A stretch of DNA of 64,000 nucleotides from Brenneria izbisi (GCF_025840185.1 NZ_JAMPJU010000001.1:434001-498000); one strand, 5' to 3'. Positions 54,353-64,000 are shown, counted from the first letter of the stretch. Notes: generated by a model not told the origin, from the sequence alone. A program made the numbers and translations.

Positions 54353-55207
54353 CTACACCACATCCAGATATTGTTTGTGGCTCGGAGGCGGAAACGCCTG
54401 ATCCAACATCGCCAGTTCCTGCGCCGTCAGCACGATCGCCAGTGCTTGTGCATTTTCTTTCACATGCTGCTCGCTACTGGCTTTGGGGATCGCGATCACA
54501 TCGGGATGGCGAATTACCCAAGCCAGCAGAAGCTGAGCAGGCGTTATTCCTCGCGCGTCGGAAATACGCTTTACTGTCGAATGCGTCAGCAGGTCATCAC
54601 GTAAACGGCCTGCCTGCGCCAATGGGCAATAAGCCATCACCGGTACATGATGTTGCTGACACCAGGGCAACAAATCAAACTCAATCCCACGCGATGCCAG
54701 ATGATAAAGCACCTGATTGGTTTGGCAGGTCTGACCGCCGTTGAGCGACCATAATTCCTGCATATCCTGAATATCCAGATTGGAGACGCCCCACTGTCTG
54801 ATTTTGCCGACCTGCTGTAGCTTTTGCATGGCGGTGATCGTATCAATCAGCGGAAAACCACCGCGCCAATGCAGCAGATATAAATCGATATAATCTGTTT
54901 TCAGGCGCTGCAAACTTTGCTCACAGGCATTGATGGCTTGCTTACCGCCGGCATTGTGCGGATAGACTTTGGAAACCAGATAAACTTTGTCGCGCTGCCC
55001 GCGAATGGCTTCGCCAACAACCTCTTCCGCTCCGCCATCGGCGTACATTTCCGCCGTGTCGATCAACGTCAATCCGTGCGCGATGCCGACCTGTAGCGCA
55101 TAAACCTCTTGCGCTCTCAACTCGGCATTTTCTCCCATATGCCATGTTCCCTGCCCCATTGCCGGAACCGTGGTTCCATCTGGAAATGCCACTTTCCTGT
55201 TAGTCAT
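54353..55207 (-). CDS. yeaE: YeaE, aldo-keto reductase
   Basis: A 284-residue NADPH-type aldo-keto reductase; the E. coli homologue reduces methylglyoxal. The catalytic tetrad is visible: Asp in LIDTAEMYADG with Tyr, Lys in LVSKVYPHN, His in LYLLHWRGG. ATG 55207 is chosen (MTNRKVAFPDGTTVP). It converges on yeaD. Confidence 0.95.
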   Translation of the reverse strand: MTNRKVAFPDGTTVPAMGQGTWHMGENAELRAQEVYALQVGIAHGLTLIDTAEMYADGGAEEVVGEAIRGQRDKVYLVSKVYPHNAGGKQAINACEQSLQRLKTDYIDLYLLHWRGGFPLIDTITAMQKLQQVGKIRQWGVSNLDIQDMQELWSLNGGQTCQTNQVLYHLASRGIEFDLLPWCQQHHVPVMAYCPLAQAGRLRDDLLTHSTVKRISDARGITPAQLLLAWVIRHPDVIAIPKASSEQHVKENAQALAIVLTAQELAMLDQAFPPPSHKQYLDVV

Positions 55208-55332
55208 CGAGCTTCGCCCTCCTCTGAACAATCCTGGACAAGCAGCATAAGGGCCATTGCCTCATTAATGTGCGAATGGGGTGAAAACACCCCATTATTG
55301 TGCAACCAATGCACCATCACCGCTAAGTCTGC

Positions 55333-56082
55333 TCAGAACCGATAGCTGACGCCCACACTCATCAGTGCATTGTAGCTTCTATCTACAATCGGGCTGTCTT
55401 TTACCTCATCAGATAAACGGGTATAACGCCCTACCGCCCAGGTGCTCCAGTTCGAGTTGATCTGGTAATTCGCGCTGAGCTCCAGATAAGGCGACCAGCC
55501 ATCGTCTGGACGATAACGAGCAAAACCGGAACGTGCGGACTCTTTGCTGCTGACGCCATAGTAATAGCGGTTCATATTCTCACTGAACCAGGTGGCGCCA
55601 ATGCCGGGAGTTAAGCTCAAATCGCCCAGCGTGAAGCGATAAAGGTAAGCGGTATCCCAGACAAATCCGTTACTGTAATCCAGCGTATCCCCGGCCAGAA
55701 CGGTACGAACCTCGCCCCAGTCGGCCCGGTGGCTATAAGCCACGCCCGCCATCAGCGTTCCACGGCGTTTATCCAATTGCTTCATCTGCTGATCGTCATT
55801 GTCGCCGCGCTTAAAGCCCAACGGCAGGTAATACGCCGTCAATGAAAGACGATTGGCGCCATCATTCCACAGATAATATCCTCCGCCCAAACCACGAAAA
55901 TAGAATTGCTCGCTTTCATAGTTCAATACCGGGATCGGATAAACGTTATTATCCTCTCCACGATACACGGAAGTTGAACTCGCGGCGCCAACGCCTAAGG
56001 ACACCTCGGCTGCATAAGCGGCCGGCAATGCCGCAACGCCGGAAACAAGCGCTGCCAATAGACATACATGAGAGTTTTTCAC
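55333..56082 (-). CDS. mipA: MipA/OmpV family outer-membrane protein
   Basis: MipA is a beta-barrel protein reported to scaffold MltA and PBP1B. The product from GTG 56082 is 249 residues with a signal peptide (KNSHVCLLAALVSG... cut near AYA-AEVSL) and ends in SVGVSYRF. AGGAAA lies 8 bases before the GTG. A longer frame to 56127 would place extra residues before the signal peptide and is less likely. FRGLGGGYYLWND is nearly identical to E. coli. Confidence 0.93.
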   Translation of the reverse strand: MKNSHVCLLAALVSGVAALPAAYAAEVSLGVGAASSTSVYRGEDNNVYPIPVLNYESEQFYFRGLGGGYYLWNDGANRLSLTAYYLPLGFKRGDNDDQQMKQLDKRRGTLMAGVAYSHRADWGEVRTVLAGDTLDYSNGFVWDTAYLYRFTLGDLSLTPGIGATWFSENMNRYYYGVSSKESARSGFARYRPDDGWSPYLELSANYQINSNWSTWAVGRYTRLSDEVKDSPIVDRSYNALMSVGVSYRF

Positions 56083-56603
56083 CGTTTTATTTCCTATTAC
56101 ATATTGGGATGAATAAGGATAGGACATGAAGCGACACCTTTGTGCCCACCCTCACGCGATAAGATCAATTAAAAATAAGATAAGCAAACAGGTTATATCA
56201 AGAAAATCGCCGTATGACGAATACATGACACGCCGCCCCAACGCCCACCCTACGGGATAATACATGGGATTGGCAGGAAGTGAGTCATTGAAATGTCTTA
56301 AAAATATGTCTAACAAGGAGAGGAAATTTTACGGATGCAAACTAAGCTTTAACAGAGAAGGTGAATTTTCCCGGGTCAGTATGCATGAAAAAAAAATCGT
56401 GAAACAGCCCGCTATCGCAAGTTGGCATAAGGGTTGCTGTACTCAGGATGACTTCATCTTTCGGGGGGCATTATATCCCATCAATATCAAGGTGCGGCAC
56501 CGTGGCAACTTGAAGGAGAGCGGATATACATATTATATAGGCCACACGCATTCTACACGCTCTCTTAATCATCTGTGCTAATCGACGAAGGACGGGCATC
56601 GCT
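56083..56603. other. mipA-yeaG divergent intergenic region
   Basis: This 521-bp gap contains the yeaG sigma-54 promoter (56422-56438). A weak frame at 56264-56581 overlaps it and has no recognisable homology or ribosome-site support. I could not locate an NtrC-type upstream activator site. Confidence 0.6.
56422..56438 (+). promoter_or_regulatory. Sigma-54 promoter of yeaGH
   Basis: TTGGCATAAGGGTTGCT matches the sigma-54 consensus (YTGGCACGRNNNTTGCW) at all but two positions, with the invariant GG and GC exactly 10 bp apart. It lies about 165 bp upstream of yeaG. E. coli yeaGH is known to be part of the nitrogen-starvation (Ntr) response. Confidence 0.88.
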
Positions 56604-58538
56604 ATGAACATATTTGATCACTACCGTCAGCGTTATGACGCTGCCAAGGATGAAGAGTTCACATTGCAGGAATTCCTTACTATCTGCCAGCAAGATCGCA
56701 GCGCGTTTGCCAATGCCGCTGAACGATTGCTAATGGCTATCGGCGAACCCGTGATGGTGGATACCGCACATGAATCGCGTTTATCACGTTTATTCTCGAA
56801 TCGGGTCATTGCCCGCTATCCTGCGTTTGAAGAGTTTTATGGTATGGAAGATGCCATAGAACAGATCGTGTCGTATCTAAAACACGCCGCTCAGGGATTG
56901 GAAGAAAAGAAACAGATCCTGTATCTGCTAGGGCCGGTCGGTGGCGGTAAATCCTCACTGGCGGAGCGTCTGAAAGTGCTGATGCAGCGTGTCCCCATCT
57001 ATATTCTTAGCGCCAATGGCGAGCGCAGTCCGGTCAACGACCACCCGTTATGCCTGTTTAACCCACAGGAAGATGCCGCAATCCTGGAAAAAGAGTACGC
57101 CATTCCGCGACGCTATCTCGGCACCATCATGTCGCCCTGGGCCGCCAAACGTTTGCAGGAATTCGGCGGCGATATTACCAAATTCAAGGTTATCAAAGTC
57201 TGGCCTTCCATTCTTGCGCAACTGGGGATCGCCAAAACCGAACCAGGCGACGAAAACAACCAGGATATTTCGGCGCTGGTGGGTAAAGTTGATATCCGTA
57301 AATTGGAGCACTATGCCCAGAACGATCCCGATGCTTACGGTTATTCCGGCGCCCTCTGCCGCGCTAATCAGGGCATCATGGAATTTGTGGAAATGTTCAA
57401 AGCCCCGATCAAAGTGCTGCATCCCCTGTTGACGGCAACACAGGAAGGCAACTACAACGGTACGGAAGGCATTGCCGCCTTGCCCTTCAACGGCATCATT
57501 CTGGCGCACTCCAATGAATCGGAATGGGTGCAGTTCCGTAACAACAAAAACAATGAAGCTTTCCTTGACCGCGTCTATATCGTGAAAGTGCCATATTGCC
57601 TGCGCGTTTCAGAAGAAGTCAAAATCTACGACAAGCTGCTTAACCATAGCGAACTGACTCATGCGCCATGCGCGCCCGGAACGCTGGAAACGCTGGCCCG
57701 TTTCTCCATCCTTTCCCGGCTGAAAGAACCGGAAAACTCCAGCATCTACTCCAAAATGCGGGTATATGACGGTGAAAGTCTGAAAGATACCGATCCGAAA
57801 GCCAAGTCTTATCAGGAATACCGTGACTATGCGGGCGTGGATGAGGGCATGAACGGCCTTTCAACCCGCTTTGCGTTTAAAATCCTGTCACGCGTCTTCA
57901 ATTTCGATCACAGTGAAGTCGCGGCGAATCCGGTCCATCTCTTCTATGTGCTGGAGCAGCAGATTGAGCGCGAACAGTTCCCACAAGATCTGGCTGAGAA
58001 ATATCTGGAGCACCTGAAAGGCTACCTGATCCCAAAATACGCGGAATTTATCGGTAAAGAGATCCAGACCGCTTATCTGGAATCCTATTCGGAATACGGG
58101 CAAAACATCTTTGATCGTTATGTTACCTATGCCGACTTCTGGATTCAGGATCAGGAATACCGCGATCCCGATACCGGGCAGTTGTTTGACCGCGAATCCC
58201 TGAATGCCGAACTGGAGAAAATTGAAAAACCGGCTGGTATCAGCAACCCCAAAGATTTTCGTAATGAAATCGTCAATTTTGTGCTGCGCGCCAGAGCAAA
58301 TAATAGCGGACGTAATCCAAACTGGACCAGTTACGAGAAATTGCGCACAGTGATTGAGAAGAAAATGTTCTCCAACACGGAAGAACTGTTGCCGGTTATT
58401 TCGTTTAACACCAAGACCTCAACGGATGAGCAGAAAAAACATGATGATTTCGTCGATCGCATGATGGAGAAGGGCTATACCCGTAAGCAGGTGCGTTTGC
58501 TGTGCGAATGGTATCTGCGGGTGAGGAAATCATCATAA
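56604..58538 (+). CDS. yeaG: YeaG, PrkA-family serine protein kinase
   Basis: YeaG is a stress- and nitrogen-starvation-induced protein kinase of the PrkA family. The 644-residue product has an AAA-type N-terminal domain with P-loop GPVGGGKSS (residues 110-118) and the PrkA C-terminal domain. Full length for the family. ATG 56604 begins MNIFDHYRQRYD. It is followed 36 bp later by yeaH. The SpoVR homologue ycgB, its usual third partner, lies about 4.4 kb downstream. Confidence 0.97.
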   Translation: MNIFDHYRQRYDAAKDEEFTLQEFLTICQQDRSAFANAAERLLMAIGEPVMVDTAHESRLSRLFSNRVIARYPAFEEFYGMEDAIEQIVSYLKHAAQGLEEKKQILYLLGPVGGGKSSLAERLKVLMQRVPIYILSANGERSPVNDHPLCLFNPQEDAAILEKEYAIPRRYLGTIMSPWAAKRLQEFGGDITKFKVIKVWPSILAQLGIAKTEPGDENNQDISALVGKVDIRKLEHYAQNDPDAYGYSGALCRANQGIMEFVEMFKAPIKVLHPLLTATQEGNYNGTEGIAALPFNGIILAHSNESEWVQFRNNKNNEAFLDRVYIVKVPYCLRVSEEVKIYDKLLNHSELTHAPCAPGTLETLARFSILSRLKEPENSSIYSKMRVYDGESLKDTDPKAKSYQEYRDYAGVDEGMNGLSTRFAFKILSRVFNFDHSEVAANPVHLFYVLEQQIEREQFPQDLAEKYLEHLKGYLIPKYAEFIGKEIQTAYLESYSEYGQNIFDRYVTYADFWIQDQEYRDPDTGQLFDRESLNAELEKIEKPAGISNPKDFRNEIVNFVLRARANNSGRNPNWTSYEKLRTVIEKKMFSNTEELLPVISFNTKTSTDEQKKHDDFVDRMMEKGYTRKQVRLLCEWYLRVRKSS

Positions 58539-58574
58539 TGATGCATGAAGTTGGCAATGTTGTTTGGGGGAAGT

Positions 58575-59849
58575 ATGGCCTATTTCATTGATCGACGGCT
58601 TAATGGCAAAAACAAAAGCATGGTTAACCGCCAGCGCTTTTTGCGCCGCTATAAGTCGCAAATAAAAAAGTCGATTGCCGAGGCCATTAATAAGCGTTCG
58701 GTGACCGATATTGAAAGTGGGGAGTCCGTTTCGATCCCCAATGGAGACATCAACGAACCCATGTTTCACCAGGCCCGCGGTGGACACCGCCATCGTGTTC
58801 ATCCGGGAAATGACCACTTTGTACAAAACGATCGCATCGAGCGTCCGCAAGGTGGCGGCGGCAGCGGTTCCGGGCAAGGCGAGGCCAGTCAGGATGGTGA
58901 AGGTCAGGACGAGTTTGTGTTCCAGATATCCAAGGATGAATATCTGGATCTGTTATTTGAAGATCTGGCGCTGCCTAATCTGAAGAAGACACAGCATCGG
59001 CAGATGAATGAATTCAAGACGCACCGAGCGGGTTACACGGCGAACGGCGTACCTGCCAATATCAGCGTCGTACGTTCATTGCAAAACTCCCTTGCCCGCC
59101 GGATGGCGATGACGGCAGGCAAACGACGGGAATTGCACGCGCTGGAAGAATCGCTGGAACAGTTGGTGCATACCGAGCCGGCCCAGCTTCTGGAGGAGGA
59201 ACGTTTACGGCTGGCTATTGCGGAACTGCGCCAGAAGATTGCCCGTGTCCCGTTCATTGATACCTTTGACCTGCGCTATAAAAATTACGAGCGGCGGGCC
59301 GAACCATCCAGTCAGGCGGTGATGTTTTGTCTGATGGATGTCTCTGGTTCGATGGATCAGGCGACCAAAGACATGGCCAAACGCTTTTATATCCTGCTCT
59401 ATCTGTTTCTCAGCAGGAGTTATAAAAACGTCGAGGTGGTGTATATTCGTCACCACACGCAGGCCAAAGAGGTCGATGAACAGGAGTTTTTCTATTCGCA
59501 GGAAACGGGCGGCACCATTGTATCCAGTGCGTTAAAACTGATGGAAGAAGTGGTGCATGAACGTTACGACCCCGCGCAGTGGAATATTTATGCCGCGCAA
59601 GCATCCGATGGCGATAACTGGGCTGATGACTCGCCGCTGTGCCATCAGATTCTGGCCAACCAACTGCTGCCGTTGGTGCGATATTACAGCTACATCGAAA
59701 TCACCCGGCGTTCACATCAGACGCTGTGGCGCGAGTACGAAATGCTGCGTGACGAATTCGATAACTTCGCCATGCAACATATTCGTGAACCAGATGATAT
59801 CTATCCGGTATTCCGCGAACTTTTCCGCAAACAAACGGTAGGACATTAA
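58575..59849 (+). CDS. yeaH: YeaH, VWA-like domain protein (DUF444)
   Basis: A 424-residue protein with a basic N-terminal region, a Gly-rich linker ([10 protein letters not shown] about residue 95), and a von Willebrand A-type domain with metal-site motif MDVSGSMDQ. It is the standard operon partner of PrkA kinases. ATG 58575 has GGGGGAAG upstream. Biochemical role not established. Confidence 0.95.
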   Translation: MAYFIDRRLNGKNKSMVNRQRFLRRYKSQIKKSIAEAINKRSVTDIESGESVSIPNGDINEPMFHQARGGHRHRVHPGNDHFVQNDRIERPQGGGGSGSGQGEASQDGEGQDEFVFQISKDEYLDLLFEDLALPNLKKTQHRQMNEFKTHRAGYTANGVPANISVVRSLQNSLARRMAMTAGKRRELHALEESLEQLVHTEPAQLLEEERLRLAIAELRQKIARVPFIDTFDLRYKNYERRAEPSSQAVMFCLMDVSGSMDQATKDMAKRFYILLYLFLSRSYKNVEVVYIRHHTQAKEVDEQEFFYSQETGGTIVSSALKLMEEVVHERYDPAQWNIYAAQASDGDNWADDSPLCHQILANQLLPLVRYYSYIEITRRSHQTLWREYEMLRDEFDNFAMQHIREPDDIYPVFRELFRKQTVGH

Positions 59850-59869
59850 CCATTGTTTATTCCTCAAAA

Positions 59870-59908
59870 TAGAATCAGCCAGAGATAATCGGGTTGATTC
59901 TATCTCTT
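59870..59908 (+). terminator. Probable terminator region after yeaH
   Basis: TAGAATCA pairs with TGATTCTA (8 bp); an overlapping second pair AGAGATA/TATCTCT would exclude it. A TCTCTTTC run follows. Termination is likely but weak. Confidence 0.45.
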
Positions 59909-60052
59909 TCCGTTAAGAATAAGTGACAACGTCACGCACATTCTGGTTTAACCACGTCAGGGGAGATAACGCTTTCTTTCCTCTGATCTGACCATTATCC
60001 TAGGCCCCCTATTTAGGAAAGCATTGAAGTAACATTCAGGTTTTTGTTGTAT

Positions 60053-61252
60053 ATGAGAAATTTTGTTCTGTTGTTATTGGCGCTGGTGTTGCTGGGGCCA
60101 TTAGGGATCGACATCTATTTACCGCTGATCCCCACCATCGCTCAGGAATTAAACAGCACTGAGCCGCTGATCCAATCCACCATCGCCCTGTTCATTCTAA
60201 TCATGGGAGTGGGACAACTCGCCGCCGGTCCATTAGCGGATCGCTATGGTCGTCGTCCTATGGCGCTGGCGGGCGTCGTCATCTACCTGCTTGGCGCGTG
60301 CATGGCGGCGCTGGCGACCAACGCCGGGATTTTCATGGCGTCGCGCATTTTGCAGGGAATGGCCGTCTGCTGTACCTCGGTGGCCATCTTCAGTTGTGTA
60401 CGCGACCGACTGAATGGCGACGAGGCCGCCAAAACTTTCGGTTTTCTTAACGGCACGCTGAATATTGTGCCGGCGTTAGCGCCATTATTAGGCGGACTGT
60501 TGGCGGAGTTTTTGGGCTGGCGAGCGCCCTTCTGGTTTCTGGCGGCGTACAGCATTATTCTGCTGGCGCTGGTCATTTTCTTCCTGCCTGAAACCAGGCC
60601 GGCATCAACCTTGTCGTCGCGCGGCATCCCACTGCGGCAATACGCACGCATTCTCACTGAACCTCGCTTTTTGGGCTTCGCATTGGTCAATGCGGGCGCG
60701 ATGGGCATGGCGTTGACCTATGTCACCTTTTCGTCGGTCGTGTTGATGAGTGACGCGCAACTGACGCCATTACAATTTTCCCTGGCATTCGGCGGTAATG
60801 GGTTCTGGATCATGCTGGTCAGCTTTTTTGCCAACCGTATCATCCGTAAAGCGGGACGCCCCGCGTGCCTGACTGTGGGCGGTCTGTTGATGGGGTTAGG
60901 TTGCATGAGTATGTTGGCTGGCGTGATGTGGCTGCCTTCTTACTGGCAAAACAGTTGGCAGAGCTTCATGTTGCCGGTGGCGCTGGCCTGTGCGGGGCTG
61001 GCGTTCCTGATGGGCCCCGCCACCAGTTATGCGCTGGAGCCTTATTCCAATGAGGCGGGCATTGCTTCGGCAATGGTGGGATTCCTTCAGATGGCGGGGG
61101 GCGCGGTGCTGGGGCTGACGGCCATGGCGCTGCCTCTGCCCTCCAAGGTTTCGCTCTCCGTGGTGATGCTGTGCGCCGCGCTGCTGGCGGTGTGGGCGCG
61201 GTTGTTGACGCGAAAACTGAAAGGCAATATTACGCCGTTGTCCCAACATTAA
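60053..61252 (+). CDS. MFS transporter, Bcr/CflA drug-efflux type
   Basis: A 399-residue 12-helix major facilitator protein. The loop 2-3 signature GPLADRYGRRP is intact, TM1 has the acidic GIDIYLP motif typical of the Bcr/CflA (DHA1) group, and TM5 has the LAPLLGGLLAEFLGWR antiporter motif. ATG 60053 is chosen, though its ribosome site (AGG 12 bases upstream) is weak and TTG codons at 60044/60047 are in frame. Substrate unknown. It lies between yeaH and dadA, where E. coli has no counterpart. Confidence 0.9.
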   Translation: MRNFVLLLLALVLLGPLGIDIYLPLIPTIAQELNSTEPLIQSTIALFILIMGVGQLAAGPLADRYGRRPMALAGVVIYLLGACMAALATNAGIFMASRILQGMAVCCTSVAIFSCVRDRLNGDEAAKTFGFLNGTLNIVPALAPLLGGLLAEFLGWRAPFWFLAAYSIILLALVIFFLPETRPASTLSSRGIPLRQYARILTEPRFLGFALVNAGAMGMALTYVTFSSVVLMSDAQLTPLQFSLAFGGNGFWIMLVSFFANRIIRKAGRPACLTVGGLLMGLGCMSMLAGVMWLPSYWQNSWQSFMLPVALACAGLAFLMGPATSYALEPYSNEAGIASAMVGFLQMAGGAVLGLTAMALPLPSKVSLSVVMLCAALLAVWARLLTRKLKGNITPLSQH

Positions 61253-61270
61253 GCTGATTTATATCCTGAA

Positions 61271-61306
61271 CAACCCAGTCATTGAAGGATTCAGATGACC
61301 GGGTTG
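61271..61306. terminator. Hairpin between convergent MFS gene and dadA
   Basis: CAACCCAGTCAT pairs with ATGACCGGGTTG with one mismatch around 12 nt. There is no clear T run. By position it may close both transcripts. Confidence 0.5.
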
Positions 61307-61336
61307 ATTCGACGCGTGCTTCCAGCCGGGTAAACG

Positions 61337-62590
61337 CTATTGCGCGTAGCGCGAGAGGGAAAGATCGTCGGATTGAATATCCGGCGTTTTACCGGAAATG
61401 ATATCCGCCAACAGTTGTCCCGAACCACAGGCCATTGTCCACCCCAGCGTCCCGTGACCCGTATTAAGATAGAGATTTTTCAGCGGCGAACGTCCTACCA
61501 GCGGCGTGCCGTCTGGCGTCATCGGGCGTAACCCCGTCCAGAACTCCGCCTGCGCCAGATGACCAGCACGGGGATACAAATCTCTGACCACCATTTCCAG
61601 CGTGGCGCGGCGCTTCGGATTCAATGCGGTATTGAAGCCGACGATCTCTGCCATGCCGCCAACGCGAATACGTTGATCGAAGCGGGTAATCGCTACTTTA
61701 TAAGTTTCATCCAATACGGTGGAAACCGGGGCGGCGGCATCATCCGCCAGAGGAATGGTCAATGAATAGCCTTTCAGCGGATAGACCGGGATGGTAAAAC
61801 TATCGCGCAGCAGGCCCGTTGAATAGGAACCGCAAGCCATGACATAAGCATCCGCCGTTATCACTTCCCCATCGCATTGCACGCCCGTTACCTGCCGACC
61901 TTCCACTTCCAAATGGCGAACTTCACGCCCCAGCTTGAATACCACGCCCTGCGCTTGCGCCTTCGTAGCCAACTGGCGGGTAAACATCTGACAATCGCCG
62001 GTTTCATCATGCGGCAAACGCAAGCCGCCAGTGAGTTTTTCCATTACGTTGGCCAGCGCAGGCTCCACGGTTGAAAGTTGCATATTGGTCAGCAATTGAT
62101 ATGGCACGCCGGCGTCTTCCAGCACCGCGATATCGCGCGCCGCATTCTCATACTGTTGCGCGGTTCTGAACAGTTGCAGTGTTCCGCCCTGCCGTCCCTC
62201 ATACTGAATCTGGGTTTCCTGCCGCAATTTTTGCAAACAATCCCGACTGTATTCCGCCAGTCGAACCATGCGCGCTTTATTGACTTTGTAATGCCGGCTA
62301 TCGCAATTGAGCAGCATCCGCCACATCCAATACAACTGTTCGGCGGTGAAATCAGGACGGATCGCCAACGGTGCATGACGTTGGAACATCCATTTAATCG
62401 CTTTCAGCGGCACGCCTGGCGCCGCCCAGGGCGCGGAATAGCCGGGCGATATCTGACCGGCATTGCCGGCGCTGGTTTCAAGCGCGGGCTCAGGCTGCCG
62501 ATCAATCACCGTGACATCATGCCCGGCTTGCGCCAGATACCATGCCGTAGAGACACCAATCACGCCACTGCCCAAAATCACAACCCGCAT
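61337..62590 (-). CDS. dadA: D-amino acid dehydrogenase small subunit
   Basis: DadA is an FAD enzyme that oxidises D-alanine and other D-amino acids and feeds electrons to the respiratory chain. The 417-residue product starts with the dinucleotide motif [21 protein letters not shown] and ends with [19 protein letters not shown]. In E. coli dadX (alanine racemase) follows; here the next gene is a convergent MFS transporter, so dadX is not in this operon. It is divergent from ycgB, as in E. coli. Confidence 0.96.
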   Translation of the reverse strand: MRVVILGSGVIGVSTAWYLAQAGHDVTVIDRQPEPALETSAGNAGQISPGYSAPWAAPGVPLKAIKWMFQRHAPLAIRPDFTAEQLYWMWRMLLNCDSRHYKVNKARMVRLAEYSRDCLQKLRQETQIQYEGRQGGTLQLFRTAQQYENAARDIAVLEDAGVPYQLLTNMQLSTVEPALANVMEKLTGGLRLPHDETGDCQMFTRQLATKAQAQGVVFKLGREVRHLEVEGRQVTGVQCDGEVITADAYVMACGSYSTGLLRDSFTIPVYPLKGYSLTIPLADDAAAPVSTVLDETYKVAITRFDQRIRVGGMAEIVGFNTALNPKRRATLEMVVRDLYPRAGHLAQAEFWTGLRPMTPDGTPLVGRSPLKNLYLNTGHGTLGWTMACGSGQLLADIISGKTPDIQSDDLSLSRYAQ

Positions 62591-62897
62591 TTTTACTTAT
62601 CCCCTCTCTTTTACCTGATCACCATGCAATATGCTGGTCAATTACCTATCCATTGGAATAAAAAACCACCTCAACCGTGGAATAGGAGACTACTGTAGCA
62701 TTTAGATAAAAATTGTCATCAAGCGCAGATATAGCATTTATCTATTATTCATTCCTTGTGCACTCATCGTATGATGTGCGCCAACCCTATCAATATTTAT
62801 TCCCAACTCACCGTTTTCTCATCACTTTTACCAGATTGAGCTACGATTAATAATGTCTGTACGATACCGTGCAGACAGTCATATAGAGGGCGCGCTG
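62591..62897. promoter_or_regulatory. dadA-ycgB divergent promoter region
   Basis: The 307-bp gap holds both promoters. A CTACGATT segment (62841-62848) resembles the extended -10 preferred by sigma-S, fitting ycgB. A hairpin TGTCTGTA...TGCAGACA (62854-62877) lies in the presumed ycgB leader. Neither call is firm. Confidence 0.45.
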
Positions 62898-64000
62898 ATG
62901 GCGATATCGACTGATAATCGGGTAAAGAAACCTCATCGTCTTGATGATGGACCAGACTGGACGTTCGAGCTATTGCAGGTCTACCTCGATGAGATAGATC
63001 GGGTAGCGAAATCCTATCGGCTGGATACCTATCCGCATCAAATTGAAGTCATTACCTCTGAGCAGATGATGGATGCCTATTCCAGTATCGGTATGCCGAT
63101 CAATTATGCTCACTGGTCGTTCGGGAAGAAATTCATTGAAACCGAGCAACGCTACAAACACGGTCAGCAAGGGTTGGCGTATGAAATCGTTATCAACTCC
63201 GATCCCTGTATTGCTTATCTGATGGAAGAAAACACCATGCCCATGCAGGCGCTGGTCATGGCGCATGCCTGTTACGGGCATAACTCGTTCTTCAAAGGAA
63301 ACTATCTGTTCCGTAGCTGGACCGATGCGGGCTCTATCGTCGATTATCTGATTTTTGCCCGTCAGTACCTCTCGCACTGCGAGGAGCGCTATGGCGTCGA
63401 AGAGGTTGAACGTCTGCTGGACTCCTGCCATGCCTTGATGAATTACGGCGTGGACCGTTACAAACGCCCGCAGAAAATTTCGCTGGAAGAGGAGAAGTCC
63501 CGGCAAAAAAGTCGTGAAGAATATCTGCAAAGTCAGGTTAACGAACTTTGGAAAACCCTGCCGCGGCGCGAACAGGATGTCTCCCCGGAAAAAGCCCGTC
63601 GTTTCCCACAGGAACCGCAAGAAAACCTGCTGTACTTTATGGAAAAGAACGCCCCGCTGCTGGAGCCGTGGCAACGTGAAATTTTGCGTATCGTGCGCAA
63701 AGTCAGCCAGTATTTCTACCCGCAAAAACAGACTCAGGTGATGAACGAAGGCTGGGCGACATTCTGGCACTATACGATCCTCAACCATCTGTATGATGAA
63801 GGCCGGGTGTCTGAGCGCTTTATGCTGGAATTTTTGCATAGTCATACCAATGTTGTTTATCAGCCGCCCTATAACAGCCCGTATTACAATGGCATCAACC
63901 CTTACGCACTGGGTTTTGCCATGTTTCAGGATATCAAGCGTATTTGTCAGGAACCAACGGAAGAAGATCGCTATTGGTTCCCGGATGTCGCGGGTAAAGA
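62898..64000 (+). CDS. ycgB: YcgB, SpoVR family protein (partial, cut by window end)
   Basis: The first 367 codons are present; the E. coli protein is about 510 residues, so roughly the last quarter is outside the window. The reading MAISTDNRVKKPHRLDDGPDWTF fits, followed by highly conserved blocks (YPHQIEVITSEQMMDAYSS, MAHACYGHNSFFKGNYLF, MNEGWATFWHYTILNHLYDEG). SpoVR proteins are associated with stress survival and biofilm together with YeaG/YeaH. An unrelated long frame exists on the opposite strand. Confidence 0.95.
   Translation, partial: MAISTDNRVKKPHRLDDGPDWTFELLQVYLDEIDRVAKSYRLDTYPHQIEVITSEQMMDAYSSIGMPINYAHWSFGKKFIETEQRYKHGQQGLAYEIVINSDPCIAYLMEENTMPMQALVMAHACYGHNSFFKGNYLFRSWTDAGSIVDYLIFARQYLSHCEERYGVEEVERLLDSCHALMNYGVDRYKRPQKISLEEEKSRQKSREEYLQSQVNELWKTLPRREQDVSPEKARRFPQEPQENLLYFMEKNAPLLEPWQREILRIVRKVSQYFYPQKQTQVMNEGWATFWHYTILNHLYDEGRVSERFMLEFLHSHTNVVYQPPYNSPYYNGINPYALGFAMFQDIKRICQEPTEEDRYWFPDVAGK

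Noticed and set aside
56264-56581. A 105-codon open frame upstream of yeaG
   Set aside because: It has no recognisable motif, no clear ribosome site, and overlaps the sigma-54 promoter of yeaG.
62970-63845. A 291-codon open frame on the minus strand opposite ycgB
   Set aside because: It lies entirely inside the highly conserved SpoVR coding sequence; it is a by-product of codon bias in that gene.

Overview
The window is core chromosome of a gammaproteobacterium of the order Enterobacterales. Almost every gene can be matched to an Escherichia coli counterpart, and long runs keep the E. coli gene order. Several details point away from E. coli and towards a Pectobacteriaceae-like relative: trpG and trpD are separate genes, kch and ychE are missing, selD is absent from its usual place, and a YkgJ-type gene sits beside ompW. 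This family placement is an inference from memory of the families, not from a database search. No integrase, transposase, CRISPR array, toxin cluster or other mobile cargo is visible.

The layout is three blocks that lie apart in E. coli. Block 1 (1-42.2 kb) reads cysB, topA, yciN, sohB, yciK-btuR, rluB, yciO-rnm, the trp operon with its leader, ompW, a YkgJ-like gene, yciC, yciB, yciA, tonB, yciI, a chemoreceptor, yciY, clsA, yciU, oppABCDF, adhE, tdk, hns, galU, rssB, rssA, ychJ, purU and tRNA-Tyr. Block 2 (42.4-59.9 kb) reads a YicG-type TRIC gene under a glycine riboswitch, xthA, ynjH-topB, ydjA, sppA, ansA, pncA, yeaC, msrB, gapA, yeaD, yeaE, mipA and yeaG-yeaH. Block 3 (60-64 kb) is an MFS exporter, dadA and the start of ycgB (SpoVR), which runs off the right edge.

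Clear operons are trpLEGDCBA (TrpR operator and leader attenuator), oppABCDF (with a terminator between oppA and oppB), yciK-btuR, yciO-rnm, topB-ynjH (ATGA overlap) and yeaGH (sigma-54 promoter). Regulatory sites that can be read directly include an FNR box at ompW, a CRP site at gapA, a Fur-type box at tonB, the stringent-type tyrT promoter, and a tandem glycine riboswitch.

The parts most worth a second look are: the closeness of yeaG, yeaH and ycgB, a conserved stress triad that is split in E. coli; a 45-bp direct repeat carrying the 3' end of tRNA-Tyr with a 176-bp period; an almost perfect Fur-like palindrome stranded in the 1-kb gene-free gap between oppA and adhE; a divergent chemoreceptor where kch would be; the missing selD; and a nine-base C tract at the 3' end of rssB. 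I found no convincing wholly new system.
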